NCBI RefSeq assembly: GCF_048537545.1
Contig: NZ_CP183218.1
Strand: one strand, 5' to 3'
Length of the DNA: 64,000 nucleotides
Source: Chania fonticola_B
Lineage (GTDB): Bacteria > Pseudomonadota > Gammaproteobacteria > Enterobacterales > Enterobacteriaceae
The notes below the pieces were generated by a model, which saw only the letters and a list, made by a program, of their open reading frames with translations, ran no database searches and had not been told where the DNA came from. The translations under genes were made by a program, and so were the position numbers. Within the stretch, counting starts at the first letter, position 1. Each line of letters begins with the position of its first letter. Shown piece after piece: positions 16,742 through 26,127 of the stretch.

Positions 16742-17102
16742 ATTTAAATACCATCCTAGGTTAAAACACTGCGGCCTGCCGCAGCCAGGTATCTCGGTGT
16801 TGCCCGGTATGCTTAATTCTCACAAGCCTTAAACACAGTGATTTCGCCCAGATGCTGATGAAAACGCCGTTGCTAATAAGCTTTAATCATAAAAAACGTT
16901 TTTATATAACCATTATATCATGTCGCGCTACCAAGTATAGAGCCGCTTCACAAGATGATAACGATCTTTTCGCATGATTATCAACGCCGAGCCTTGCCGA
17001 TAAAAATAAGAAAAAGCAGAGAAGAATAGATCCGCCAGCCGATTTTCGCCAATAAAAAACCAGCTCAGTGAGCTGGTTTTTTGCTGTTGCCTTGCGTACG
17101 GG
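16742..17102. other. cysB-topA intergenic region
   Basis: 361 bases. It holds the cysB promoter region with the palindrome CTGCGGC-CT-GCCGCAG (16769-16784), AT-rich sequence around 16860-16925, and the topA terminator at 17054-17082. No gene seen. Confidence 0.5.
17054..17082 (-). terminator. topA terminator
   Basis: A 12-bp stem (17055-17066 and 17070-17081, core CCAGCTC/GAGCTGG) with an AGT loop and A/T-rich ends on both sides; classic intrinsic form. Confidence 0.9.
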
Positions 17103-19712
17103 TTACTTCTTGCCTTCAACCCATTTGCCATCAACGAAGAATGCGGACCAGCCGGTAGCCTTACCGTCTTTCTCTGATGAGACATACTGTTGCTTGGTTT
17201 TACGGCTGAAGCGCACCATCGTCTTGTTGCCTTCCGGATCGGCCACCGGCGCATCGGCCAGATAGCGCAATTTCTCCGGCAAACGATCTTTGAAGCGCAG
17301 CAACTCTTCCACTAACGGCGCACGGGTTTCGCGCGATTTAGGGAAGGTGTTGGCCGCCAGGAACACGCCTGCCGCCCCATCACGCAACACAAAGTAGGCG
17401 TCCGATTTCTCGCACGGCAACTCTGGCAGCGGGACCGGATCCTCTTTCGGCGGCGCAACTTCACCGCTGCGCAGGATCTTACGGGTGTTCTTGCAGTTTT
17501 CGTTGGTGCAGCCCATGTACTTGCCAAAGCGCCCCATTTTCAGGTGCATTTCGGAACCACATTTTTCACACTCAACGATCGGACCGTCGTAACCTTTCAG
17601 GCGGAATTCGCCTTGCTCGATTTCGTAGCCGTCACAGGCCGGGTTGTTACCACACACGTGCAGCTTGCGCTGGTTGTCGATCAGGTAGCTGTCCATCGCG
17701 GTGCCGCACTTCTGGCAACGCTTACGGGCACGCAGGGCGTTGGTTTCTGCATCATCCCCTTCCAGGATGTTCAGCACTTCCGCTTCCGGCACCAGATTGA
17801 TGGTGGTTTTACAGCGCTCTTTCGGCGTCAACGCATAACCGGAGCAACCAAGGAACACGCCGGTACTGGCGGTGCGGATACCCATTTTGCGGCCACAGGT
17901 CGGACAGTCAATGCTGGTCATCACCATCTGGTTCGGCCGCATACCGCCCTCTTCAGGGTCTTTCTCGGCGGTTTCCAGCTGCTCACTGAATTCGGCAAAG
18001 AATTCGTCCAGCACCGCTTTCCATTCCGCCTGGTTGTTGGCGACCTGGTCCAGGCCATTTTCCATGCGCGCGGTGAAGTCGTAATTCATCAGCTCACGGA
18101 AGTTTTCTTCCAGGCGGTCGGTGACGATCTCACCCATTTTTTCCGCGTAGAACCGGCGGCTCTCTACCCTCACATAGCCACGATCCTGAATGGTCGAGAT
18201 GATCGAGGCGTAAGTAGATGGACGGCCAATTCCGCGTTTTTCCAATTCTTTAACCAGTGAAGCTTCACTGTAACGCGCCGGTGGCTTGGTAAAGTGCTGG
18301 CTCGGGATCAGCTTTTGCAGATCCAGCTCGCTGCCCACTTCCACAAACGGCAAGGTGCGATCTTCATCGCCCTTACGCAGTGCAGGCATCACCTTGGTCC
18401 AGCCATCGAAACGCAGCGTACGGCCTTTGGCACGCAGCAGGAAGTCGTCGGCTTTCACCGTCAGCGTGGTGGAGTCGTATTGCGCTGGTGTCATCTGACA
18501 GGCGACAAACTGACGCCAGATCAGCTGATACAGTTTCTGCGCATCCGCTTCCATATCTTTCAGCTGTTCAGCCAATACGCTGACATCGGAAGGACGGATC
18601 GCTTCGTGCGCTTCCTGGGAGTTTTCTTTGCTGCTGTACTGGTTAGGCGCCTTCGGCAGGTACTTGTCGCCGAAGTTGTCACCGATATAACCACGCACCA
18701 TGTTGACCGCGTCCTGGCTCAGGTTGGTGGAGTCGGTACGCATATAGGTGATATGACCGGCTTCATACAAACGCTGCGCCATCATCATGGTTTTCTTCAC
18801 GCCGAAGCTCAGGCGGTTACTGGCAGCCTGTTGCAGCGTGGAGGTGATGAACGGTGCACCCGGTTTGCTGCTGGTTGGCTTGTCTTCACGATCCAGCACC
18901 GTATAACGGGCTTTTTCCAGCAGGTTAAGCGCGGCATGGGTCTGCTCACGGTTAACCGGTTTGAACGGCTTATCGTGGGCGTGGGTGACTTCCATCTGCA
19001 GTGCAATTTCGCCTTTCGCCAGCAGATCGGCATGCAGTTCCCAGTATTCTTCGGGTACGAACGCCTTGATGTCGCGTTCACGCTCCACCACCAGCCGTAC
19101 CGCAACGGACTGCACCCGGCCAGCAGACAGGCCACGGGCAATTTTTTTCCACAGCAGTGGCGACACCATGTAGCCCACCACGCGGTCCATAAAGCGACGC
19201 GCCTGCTGTGCGTTGACACGATCGATATTCAGCTCGCCTGGCGCTTGGAACGCCTGCTGGATCGCGTTTTTGGTGATTTCGTTAAACACCACGCGGCTAA
19301 AGCGCTTGTCGTCCCCACCGATCACTTCCCGCAGGTGCCAGGCGATGGCTTCCCCTTCGCGGTCAAGGTCGGTTGCGAGGTAAATGTGGTCAGCATTTTC
19401 GGCTAACGACTTTAACTCGGCGACCACTTTTTCCTTACCGGGCAAAATCTCATATTGCGCTTCCCACCCGTGGTAAGGATCGACGCCCATGCGATTGACC
19501 AGCGCGGTCTTTTCATCTTTCTTGACTTTCTTTTTGGCTTTGTCTTTGGTTTTGTCTTCGGTTGACTCAGCGCTCTTTTTGCTAGCTGAGCCACTGGTCG
19601 GCAAATCACGGATATGACCGACGCTGGACTTCACCACGTAGTCATTACCTAAATATTTATTAATAGTTTTGGCTTTTGCCGGGGACTCAACTATTACGAG
19701 AGCTTTGCCCAT
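17103..19712 (-). CDS. topA: DNA topoisomerase I
   Basis: Type IA topoisomerase relaxing negative supercoils. 869 residues (E. coli 865). It starts MGKALVIVESPAKAKTINKYLG (TOPRIM). The active-site tyrosine is in HITYMRTDSTNLS, and several C-terminal zinc ribbons follow (CPTCGRK, CQKCGTAM, CEKCGSEM...CTNENC). A Lys/Glu-rich insert near residue 45-65 (KKSAESTEDKTKDK...) is longer than in most relatives. It sits beside cysB as in E. coli. Confidence 0.97.
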   Translation of the reverse strand: MGKALVIVESPAKAKTINKYLGNDYVVKSSVGHIRDLPTSGSASKKSAESTEDKTKDKAKKKVKKDEKTALVNRMGVDPYHGWEAQYEILPGKEKVVAELKSLAENADHIYLATDLDREGEAIAWHLREVIGGDDKRFSRVVFNEITKNAIQQAFQAPGELNIDRVNAQQARRFMDRVVGYMVSPLLWKKIARGLSAGRVQSVAVRLVVERERDIKAFVPEEYWELHADLLAKGEIALQMEVTHAHDKPFKPVNREQTHAALNLLEKARYTVLDREDKPTSSKPGAPFITSTLQQAASNRLSFGVKKTMMMAQRLYEAGHITYMRTDSTNLSQDAVNMVRGYIGDNFGDKYLPKAPNQYSSKENSQEAHEAIRPSDVSVLAEQLKDMEADAQKLYQLIWRQFVACQMTPAQYDSTTLTVKADDFLLRAKGRTLRFDGWTKVMPALRKGDEDRTLPFVEVGSELDLQKLIPSQHFTKPPARYSEASLVKELEKRGIGRPSTYASIISTIQDRGYVRVESRRFYAEKMGEIVTDRLEENFRELMNYDFTARMENGLDQVANNQAEWKAVLDEFFAEFSEQLETAEKDPEEGGMRPNQMVMTSIDCPTCGRKMGIRTASTGVFLGCSGYALTPKERCKTTINLVPEAEVLNILEGDDAETNALRARKRCQKCGTAMDSYLIDNQRKLHVCGNNPACDGYEIEQGEFRLKGYDGPIVECEKCGSEMHLKMGRFGKYMGCTNENCKNTRKILRSGEVAPPKEDPVPLPELPCEKSDAYFVLRDGAAGVFLAANTFPKSRETRAPLVEELLRFKDRLPEKLRYLADAPVADPEGNKTMVRFSRKTKQQYVSSEKDGKATGWSAFFVDGKWVEGKK

Positions 19713-20138
19713 AATTACCTTTACCTGAATTTAATACTTCTAAAAAGAAGCCATTTGTCTCGCCGTACCGCGGCAATTCGTATCTCTTATTTATATTGCG
19801 GTACTCTGGCAAGAGATCAACCTGTTTTTTTCTAATGGTTGCCTAACTGGTCAACCTGAACGCATTTCACCAGCCTAACCTGTTCACGCCAACCCCCAGA
19901 AGCCAGGCCAGCTATGACCTGCGTTGAGCGTAAACAAATCCTTCCACCGGAAGCCGCAAAATCCCACACTCTACCTGATAACAAACGCGACGCAACTTAA
20001 TTAGCGCGGAAAACCTCATTTCGCTACGGACGGTCAAATCACTGGCCGTCCAGACGGCAATTAAACCTTAGCTGGTTTGCGGATAAACGCGAACCCGCGC
20101 TAGAATACGTTCAGAATTTTCGCTAGCAGGAGAAATAA
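19713..20138. other. Divergent topA / yciN region
   Basis: 426 bases without a gene. GTACCGC/GCGGTAC (19765-19771/19798-19804) and a 9-bp hairpin containing one G-T pair (20028-20036/20043-20051, GGACGGTCA/TGGCCGTCC) are visible. The yciN ribosome site AGGAG lies just before its ATG. topA promoters are multiple in E. coli; I could not place them here. Confidence 0.4.
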
Positions 20139-20390
20139 ATGCGTAACAACACTCAACCCATCGAACGAGCAGATCTGCTTACTGAAGCAAATAACATCAT
20201 CCGCCAACATGAAGATTATATGCACGGCATGGTGGCCACCGACGTTGAGCAGAAAGGCAGCGTGTTGGTTTTCCGCGGCGAGTTCTTTTTAGATCCCGAG
20301 GGTCTGCCAACGGCAAAAACCACCGCCGTATTTAATATGTTTAAGCACCTGGCTCATGTGCTTTCCGAGAAATACCATCTGGTGGGTTAA
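20139..20390 (+). CDS. yciN: YciN family protein
   Basis: 83 residues, the length of E. coli YciN, with the same C-terminal block (GLPTAKTTAVFNMFKHLAHVLSEKYHLV). Small cytoplasmic protein of unknown function, conserved beside topA and sohB in enterobacteria. AGGAG lies 7 bases before the ATG. It is monocistronic and convergent with sohB. Confidence 0.93.
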   Translation: MRNNTQPIERADLLTEANNIIRQHEDYMHGMVATDVEQKGSVLVFRGEFFLDPEGLPTAKTTAVFNMFKHLAHVLSEKYHLVG

Positions 20391-20395
20391 CCATT

Positions 20396-20418
20396 AAAAA
20401 CGGGGCCATCAGGCCCCG
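20396..20418 (-). terminator. sohB terminator
   Basis: CGGGGCC (20401-20407) and GGCCCCG (20412-20418) form a 7-bp stem. On the minus strand it is followed by TTTTT, so it mainly serves sohB; yciN runs into it from the other side. Confidence 0.8.
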
Positions 20419-20439
20419 TGCATTCACCGATTTACCGGC

Positions 20440-21486
20440 TTACAACAGCGGTTTCTCACCGCGCTGCCACCAGCGCAACAGCAGACGATCGACACTCTCT
20501 GCCGCACTGCCGGTAAAGCGATCGATCAGGCGTTTTCGGCGGGCATAGCGTACCCCCACCACTTCATGGTTTTCCATCTCGGCAATCAGCAGATCGTCAC
20601 TGGTGCCGACCGCGTCAACCAGCCCTTTATCTTTTGCCTGAGTGCCATACCAATGCTCACCGGTCGCGACATCTTCGATAGCCAATGAAGGGCGTTGCTG
20701 ATGAACAAACTGTTTGAACAACTCGTGGGTTTCGTTGAGATCTTCACGGAACTTTTCCCGCCCTTGTTCGGTATTCTCACCAAACAGGGTCAAGGTGCGT
20801 TTGAACTGGCCCGCGGTGTGCAATTCCACATCGATATTGCTCTTTTGCAGCAAGCGATGGAAGTTGGGGATCTGCGCAACCACGCCGATCGAACCAATGA
20901 TGGCGAACGGTGCTGCCACAATGCGGTCGGCCACACAGGCCATCATATAACCGCCGCTAGCCGCGACCTTATCCACCGCCACCGTCAGGCGGATACCGCC
21001 CTTGCGCAGGCGCTCCAGCTGCGACGCTGCCAGACCATAGCCGTGCACCACCCCACCAGGGCTCTCCAAACGCAGCAACACCTCGTCCTTAGCCGTAGCT
21101 ACTGCCAACACGGCAGAGATCTCTTCACGCAGTGAGCTGACCTCATGGGCATCCATGCTACCCTTGAAGTCCAGTACATACAGGCAAGGTTTGACGGCCT
21201 CTACCGCACCGGCCTTGGCGCGCTGTTTTTTCAGCTTGTCGTCGGCCTTGTTCTGCTTTTTGAACTGCTTGCTCCAGGCCTTCTGCTCTGCCGCCCCCAT
21301 GCGGGCAAGGCGCATTTCCCGCTGCATTTCACGATATTGCTCACCCAGGTCGGTAAGCTGTAGTTCCCCTTTCTGCTGGCTCTTGCGCTGCCCGAGGCTT
21401 ACCGCCAGCAACGCCAGCGCGGCAATAGCAATCACCACCGTGGCAACTTTGGCCAGGAAAAGGCCATAAACAGATATAAACTCCAC
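20440..21486 (-). CDS. sohB: S49 family inner-membrane peptidase SohB
   Basis: 348 residues with an N-terminal membrane segment (about 7-30) and an S49 serine-protease domain. The nucleophile serine is in DKVAASGGYMMA and the conserved block DFKGSMDAHEV precedes it. In E. coli it is a multicopy suppressor of htrA; its natural substrate is not defined. The start is GTG at 21486 (MEFISVYGLFLAK, like E. coli MELLSEYGLFLAK), with AAGGCGG upstream. It diverges from yciK. Confidence 0.94.
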   Translation of the reverse strand: MEFISVYGLFLAKVATVVIAIAALALLAVSLGQRKSQQKGELQLTDLGEQYREMQREMRLARMGAAEQKAWSKQFKKQNKADDKLKKQRAKAGAVEAVKPCLYVLDFKGSMDAHEVSSLREEISAVLAVATAKDEVLLRLESPGGVVHGYGLAASQLERLRKGGIRLTVAVDKVAASGGYMMACVADRIVAAPFAIIGSIGVVAQIPNFHRLLQKSNIDVELHTAGQFKRTLTLFGENTEQGREKFREDLNETHELFKQFVHQQRPSLAIEDVATGEHWYGTQAKDKGLVDAVGTSDDLLIAEMENHEVVGVRYARRKRLIDRFTGSAAESVDRLLLRWWQRGEKPLL

Positions 21487-21879
21487 AGATACCGCCTTTA
21501 TTTACAGTTTGTTAGTTGAGCGGGCGCAGCATGCAGCGCCCCTACGTACTTTTTAGCAAATGGCACCACGGCTGTCGCGCCTAAATGAAAATTCAGATTG
21601 ATGAGCATACGGCACACCTCCGTGCTATGGGGTTGCCCGCAGCGATAACCAAGCCACTATTGTACCGTTTTTGTTACAAAAGAATGCCGTTTCTGTAGGT
21701 TACTCATTGAAAATGCGATCCATTTCAGGCATATAACAGACATTATTCATTAAATTACTGACAAAATTCGCAGCGGATCGCCATTGTGGTTGAGCAACCC
21801 TGCTACTGCCAGCGATCCGCAATCCACCCAAGCTCCCAGCCATAGCGCGGGAGCCGCCAAACAGGCGCGAGGAATTATT
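21487..21879. other. Divergent sohB / yciK region with structured leader
   Basis: 393 bases. It holds REP-like copy 2 (21522-21545) and, just before yciK, two hairpins: a 9-bp outer stem (21773-21781/21812-21820, GCGGATCGC/GCGATCCGC) with an inner GGTTG/CAACC, then GCTCCC/GGGAGC (21832-21837/21849-21854). The frame of yciK runs back to 21784 but this part is not coding. Confidence 0.5.
21522..21545. repeat. REP-like palindrome, copy 2
   Basis: GGGCGC-AGCATGCA-GCGCCC followed by CTAC. These 24 bases are identical to copy 3 at 42285-42308, 20 kb away, in the same orientation. Confidence 0.75.
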
Positions 21880-22641
21880 GTGCATTACCAACCTAAACAG
21901 GATCTGCTCGAGCAACGCATTATTCTGGTCACCGGGGCGGGCGACGGCATTGGTCGAGAGGCGGCGCTGACTTACGCTCGCTACGGCGCACAGCTAGTGC
22001 TTCTTGGCCGCACGGAAAGCAAACTGCAGGCCGTCCAGGCCGAAATTGCCGCCATCTCCAGCGCCCCGACGCATATCGTAACGCTGGATTTGTTACACAC
22101 CACGCCAGAGCAGTGCCAAACCCTGGCGGAAGACTTGGCCACCAAGGTGCCACGTCTGGACGGCGTATTGCAAAACGCAGGTTTGTTGGGCGACATCGCC
22201 CCAATGGCCGAGCTTTCGATGACCATGTGGAACGAAGTGATGCAGGTCAACGTGAATGCCACCTTCATGCTTACCCAGGCGCTGCTGCCGTTGCTGCTGA
22301 AATCCAATGCGGGATCGTTGGTGTTCACCAGCTCCAGCGTCGGTCGCACCGGCCGTGCTGGCTGGGGGGCCTATGCCGTTTCCAAGTTTGCTACCGAAGG
22401 GATGATGCAGGTATTGGCCGATGAGTATAAAAACCGTAACTTGCGGGTAAATTGCATCAATCCTGGCGGAACTCGTACCAAAATGCGCGCATCTGCATTC
22501 CCACAGGAAGATAAAAACAAGCTGAAAACACCGGCCGATATCATGCCGCTCTATCTGTATTTGATGGGCGATGACAGCCGCCGTAAAACCGGCATGAGCT
22601 TCGATGCTCAGCCCAACCGTAAACCCGGCGCTGCCGAATAA
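21880..22641 (+). CDS. yciK: Short-chain dehydrogenase YciK
   Basis: Classical SDR oxidoreductase, 253 residues. The cofactor motif TGAGDGIG is near residue 18 and NAG near 91. The catalytic Ser is in TSSSVGR and YAVSK holds Tyr and Lys (around 163-167). The substrate is unknown. The start is GTG at 21880 with GAGGA 6 bases upstream; it gives the MHYQPKQDLL start of the family. Upstream codons back to 21784 are not conserved. btuR follows after 13 bases, so they are probably one operon, as in E. coli. Confidence 0.93.
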   Translation: MHYQPKQDLLEQRIILVTGAGDGIGREAALTYARYGAQLVLLGRTESKLQAVQAEIAAISSAPTHIVTLDLLHTTPEQCQTLAEDLATKVPRLDGVLQNAGLLGDIAPMAELSMTMWNEVMQVNVNATFMLTQALLPLLLKSNAGSLVFTSSSVGRTGRAGWGAYAVSKFATEGMMQVLADEYKNRNLRVNCINPGGTRTKMRASAFPQEDKNKLKTPADIMPLYLYLMGDDSRRKTGMSFDAQPNRKPGAAE

Positions 22642-22654
22642 GGAAGCATTTAAC

Positions 22655-23245
22655 ATGGCTGAAGATCGTCACCAACAACGCCAGCAACGGCTGAAAGAAC
22701 AGGTGGATGCCCGCATTGCCGCCGCGCAGGAAACCCGCGGTCTGTTGCTGGTCTTTACCGGCAATGGCAAAGGCAAGACCACCGCTGCATTTGGCACCGT
22801 CACTCGTGCCGTCGGCCACGGGATGAAGGCCGGAGTGATCCAGTTTATCAAAGGCCAGTGGCCCAACGGCGAGAAAAACCTGCTGCAACAGCACGGCGTG
22901 GAATTTCAGGTCATGGCAACCGGCTTTACCTGGGAAACCCAGGATCGGGAAAGCGATACCGCCGCCTGCCAGGCCGTCTGGCAACACGGTAAGCGGATGC
23001 TGGCCGACAGCAGCCTGGATCTAGTGCTGATGGACGAGTTGACCTATATGGTCACCTACGGCTATTTAGAGCTGTCAGAGGTGCTGGAAGCCCTTGAGCA
23101 GCGTCCTGCACACCAGACGGTGATTATCACCGGGCGTGGCTGTCATCGCGATTTGCTGGAGCTGGCGGATACCGTGACGGAGATGCGGCCGGTGAAGCAC
23201 GCGTTTGAAGCGGGGATCAAGGCTCAGCAGGGTATTGACTGGTAA
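22655..23245 (+). CDS. btuR: Cob(I)yrinic acid a,c-diamide adenosyltransferase
   Basis: CobA/BtuR-type ATP:corrinoid adenosyltransferase, 196 residues as in E. coli, making adenosylcobalamin from cobalamin and ATP. The Walker A loop GNGKGKTT is at residues 36-43, and VLMDELTY (Walker B-like) and TGRGCH follow. The ATG at 22655 has AGGAA upstream. It is co-transcribed with yciK. No cobalamin riboswitch was recognised upstream. Confidence 0.95.
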   Translation: MAEDRHQQRQQRLKEQVDARIAAAQETRGLLLVFTGNGKGKTTAAFGTVTRAVGHGMKAGVIQFIKGQWPNGEKNLLQQHGVEFQVMATGFTWETQDRESDTAACQAVWQHGKRMLADSSLDLVLMDELTYMVTYGYLELSEVLEALEQRPAHQTVIITGRGCHRDLLELADTVTEMRPVKHAFEAGIKAQQGIDW

Positions 23246-23254
23246 CTGAATAAC

Positions 23255-23284
23255 CCGTGGCCAAGCCAGAAGGCAAGGCCACGG
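23255..23284. terminator. Hairpin between convergent btuR and rluB
   Basis: CCGTGGCC (23255-23262) and GGCCACGG (23277-23284) with an inner GCC/GGC stem. There is no T run on the plus strand. Confidence 0.6.
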
Positions 23285-23292
23285 TGATAAAT

Positions 23293-24201
23293 TTAGCTAC
23301 GCTTGGAAGACTTGGCCGGTTTACCCGGTTTGCTGCTACCTGGTGCGCCACGACGGCTGCCGGGAGCAACCTGGCTGTGACGTTTTACCGCACGGCGGAT
23401 CTGGTTGGCCTTCACACGGCGACGATCGCGTTCCACCGGCAGTTTGCTGACGGTTTCCGGCTGCAGTTCCACCAGCTCACGCAGATAGTTGATCGCTTTA
23501 AGATCCAGCTCGGTATAGCCGCCACGAGGCAGGCCTTTTGGCAGATCGATATCGCCGTAACGCACGCGGATCAAGCGGCTTACCTGCACGCCAACGGCTT
23601 CCCACAGGCGACGCACCTCACGGTTACGGCCTTCGGTCAGCGTGACGTTGTACCACTGGTTGATCCCTTCGCCACCCTGGAAGGTGATGGTGCGGAATGC
23701 CGCCGGGCCATCTTCCAGTTGGACACCTTTGCTCAGTTGCTTGAGCTTTTCGTCGTCGATCTGGCCGAACACGCGCACGGCGTATTCGCGTTCAACTTCG
23801 CGGCTTGGGTGCATCAGGCGGTTAGCCAGTTCACCGTCAGTGGTAAACAGCAGCAAGCCTGAGGTATTCACGTCCAAACGCCCTACCGCTACCCAGCGAG
23901 AACCACGCAGTTTTGGTAGGCGATCGAAGACCGTTGGGCGACCTTCTGGATCGCTACGGGTACAGAGTTCACCTTCCGGCTTGTAATAAGCCAGCACGCG
24001 GCAAACCGCTTCTTCGGATTCTTTGATCGAGACAACATGACCGTCCAGGCGAATTTTCATCCCGGCGACCACTTCAACGCGGTCGCCCAGTTTGGCGATC
24101 TTGCCGTCGACGCTGATGCGACCTGCCTCAATCATGGTTTCTATTTCACGACGCGAGCCATGGCCAGCATTCGCTAATACTTTCTGTAACTTTTCGCTCA
24201 T
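23293..24201 (-). CDS. rluB: 23S rRNA pseudouridine synthase RluB
   Basis: Makes pseudouridine at position 2605 of 23S rRNA (E. coli numbering). 302 residues: S4 RNA-binding domain (about 1-60, EKLQKVLANAGHGSRREIE), catalytic domain with Asp in VGRLDVNTSGLLLFTTDG (near residue 110), and a basic, disordered Lys/Arg/Ser/Gly tail after about 250. It is convergent with btuR as in E. coli. Confidence 0.95.
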   Translation of the reverse strand: MSEKLQKVLANAGHGSRREIETMIEAGRISVDGKIAKLGDRVEVVAGMKIRLDGHVVSIKESEEAVCRVLAYYKPEGELCTRSDPEGRPTVFDRLPKLRGSRWVAVGRLDVNTSGLLLFTTDGELANRLMHPSREVEREYAVRVFGQIDDEKLKQLSKGVQLEDGPAAFRTITFQGGEGINQWYNVTLTEGRNREVRRLWEAVGVQVSRLIRVRYGDIDLPKGLPRGGYTELDLKAINYLRELVELQPETVSKLPVERDRRRVKANQIRRAVKRHSQVAPGSRRGAPGSSKPGKPAKSSKRS

Positions 24202-24354
24202 TGAGCAACCTCTAATGTCGCCTTCACAGGCGTCGGGGGGACTTTGCCGCCACTCTCAGCAAGGAGAGACGGCCGCAAAGATTAGCACTTGGTCAAAACC
24301 AACCGCTTATTATACAGGCTTTATCCCTCCTTGGCACTGACTTCGTCCGGCAGT

Positions 24355-24975
24355 TTAGCGGAAAGGCGCTGGATCGCCCGCCCCTTCACGGATCACTTCC
24401 GGGGAGGATTCGGTCAGGTCGATAACCGTGGTTGGCTGCTGGCCCAGGAAACCGCCGTGGATCACCAGATCCACCTGCTTGCCAAGGTGTTCGCTGATCT
24501 CTTCCGGATCGGATTCAGCAAAATCATTTCCTGGCAGCATTAGCGTGGTCGACATCATTGGCTCATTGAGCACTTCCAGCAATGCCAGAGCGATCGGGTT
24601 GGATGGCACGCGCAAACCGATGGTTTTACGCTTGTCATTCATCAGGCGACGAGGTACTTCTTTGGTCGCTTTCAGGATGAAGGTGTAATTGCCGGGCGTA
24701 TTGTTCTTGATCAGGCGAAACGACGAATTGTCCACATAGGCATAGGTCGACAGCTCGGACAAATCGCGGCACATCAGCGTGAAGTTGTGGTTACCGTCCA
24801 ACTGGCGAATGCGGCAGATACGCTCCAACGCCGTCTTCTCTTCAAGTTTGCAGCCCAGCGCGTAGCCAGAGTCTGTTGGATAGACGATCACGCCACCCTT
24901 GCGCAGCACCTCTACGGCCTGATTGACCAGGCGCGGCTGCGGGTTGTCCGGGTGAATATAAAATAGCTGGCTCAT
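24355..24975 (-). CDS. yciO: YrdC/Sua5-like protein YciO
   Basis: 206 residues, one YrdC/Sua5 domain with a double-stranded RNA-binding-like fold: VYPTDSGYALGCKLEEKTALERICRIR and NNTPGNYTFILKATKEVP. It is a paralogue of the tRNA t6A enzyme TsaC; its own role is unclear. The start at ATG 24975 has AGGAG upstream and gives MSQLFYIHPDNPQ, as in E. coli; an upstream ATG at 25005 would add 10 unrelated residues. It lies 48 bases after rnm on the same strand. Confidence 0.93.
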   Translation of the reverse strand: MSQLFYIHPDNPQPRLVNQAVEVLRKGGVIVYPTDSGYALGCKLEEKTALERICRIRQLDGNHNFTLMCRDLSELSTYAYVDNSSFRLIKNNTPGNYTFILKATKEVPRRLMNDKRKTIGLRVPSNPIALALLEVLNEPMMSTTLMLPGNDFAESDPEEISEHLGKQVDLVIHGGFLGQQPTTVIDLTESSPEVIREGAGDPAPFR

Positions 24976-25023
24976 TTCTAACTCCTGAAAATGATGCACG
25001 CGCAAAACAACGCCCGCGTTAAA

Positions 25024-25911
25024 TCAATCGACTAAGTTCTGTTGGGGCTGTGGCCAATCACGCCAAACCGGTTCAACACCGCCGGGTAACCACAGTTTGC
25101 GCCCCAACTCAATCCACGAACAGGGCTGATGGAAATCCGAACCCTGAGACGCCAATAATTGGTAGTCCTGCGCATATTTAGCCAACACCGTACGCTCATG
25201 GGGGGCTTGTTGACACTGCGCCACCTCCATCGCATCACCGCCGTGTTCGGCAAAATAGGCCAACAGACGTTTCAGCCATTTTGCCGTCAGATCGTAACGG
25301 CCCGGATGCGCCATCACCGCTTGGCCACCGGATTGATGAATGACATCAATGGCTTGTTCTATTGTACACCACTGTGGCGGAACATAGCCGATTTTCCCTT
25401 TGGCGAGATACTTTTTGAACACCAGCGCCATGTTGCCAGCTATGCCCTGCTGCACCAGAAAACGGGCAAAATGCCCTCTGGTAACCGCCCCATCCCCCGC
25501 CAGCAGCTGCGCTCCGGCATAGGCATCGGGAATGCGCGCTTTTGCTAACCGAACGCCGATTTCTTGCGCCCGCAGATTACGGCGCTCGGTCTGTTCGACC
25601 AGCAGCTGTAACAGCGCCGGATGGGTGATATCGAGCCCCAGCCCAACAATGTGGATCTCATGGTTTTCCCACAGCGTAGAAATCTCTACGCCGTTAACCA
25701 ACTGCAAGGGCAAGGCAAGATCGGCTATCGCGGCCGCGGCCTCTGCCAATCCGTTGGTGGTGTCGTGATCGGTAATAGCCAGCACGCCAACGCGCATCTC
25801 AACGGCTCGCTGCACCAGTTGAGTCGGCGTTAAGTAACCGTCCGAAGCGGTGGTGTGGCTGTGGAGATCGTACAGGGTAAAAGCGGAGGATTGTGGGCTG
25901 CTGTCTGTCAA
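25024..25911 (-). CDS. rnm: RNase AM (YciV/TrpH), PHP-domain 5'-3' exoribonuclease
   Basis: PHP-family metal phosphoesterase, 295 residues. Metal-binding motifs: YDLHSHTTASDG (residues about 13-24), ITDHDTTNG, GVEISTLWENHEIHIVG, AHPGRY and GSDFHQP. E. coli RNase AM trims the 5' ends of rRNAs and also attacks small 3',5'-phosphonucleotides. The start is TTG at 25911, giving MTDSSPQSSAF before the conserved LYDLHSH. It diverges from the trp operon, as in E. coli. Confidence 0.93.
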   Translation of the reverse strand: MTDSSPQSSAFTLYDLHSHTTASDGYLTPTQLVQRAVEMRVGVLAITDHDTTNGLAEAAAAIADLALPLQLVNGVEISTLWENHEIHIVGLGLDITHPALLQLLVEQTERRNLRAQEIGVRLAKARIPDAYAGAQLLAGDGAVTRGHFARFLVQQGIAGNMALVFKKYLAKGKIGYVPPQWCTIEQAIDVIHQSGGQAVMAHPGRYDLTAKWLKRLLAYFAEHGGDAMEVAQCQQAPHERTVLAKYAQDYQLLASQGSDFHQPCSWIELGRKLWLPGGVEPVWRDWPQPQQNLVD

Positions 25912-26044
25912 AAGGGATATCCTGCGATGGCTTGGCTTTCTATCATACCCGTTATGGTTGGCCGGACGGAAATCTATTCTGCCGATGGCGCTCCCGCCAG
26001 ATTAACGACTCCACGCTGGCCGCTAACATATTGTGCAAAAAGAG

Positions 26045-26075
26045 AGTTGACATTGCCTCCTCGTTCCAGTTAACT
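26045..26075 (+). promoter_or_regulatory. trp promoter and TrpR operator
   Basis: TTGACA (26045-26050), 17-bp spacer, TTAACT (26068-26073). The operator CCAGTTAACTAG (26064-26075) matches the TrpR palindrome CTAGTTAACTAG at 11 of 12 positions and covers the -10, as in E. coli. Transcription probably starts near 26080. Confidence 0.9.
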
Positions 26076-26127
26076 AGTACATAAGTTCACGGCAATAACC
26101 GTGTTGGATGAAAATACAGAGAGCAAC

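Noticed and set aside
18294..19406. 370-codon open frame opposite topA
   Set aside because: Antisense shadow of topA; no ribosome site or domain.
21487..21879. Cobalamin riboswitch upstream of yciK-btuR
   Set aside because: No B12-box-like sequence found in the leader; only the hairpins described elsewhere.
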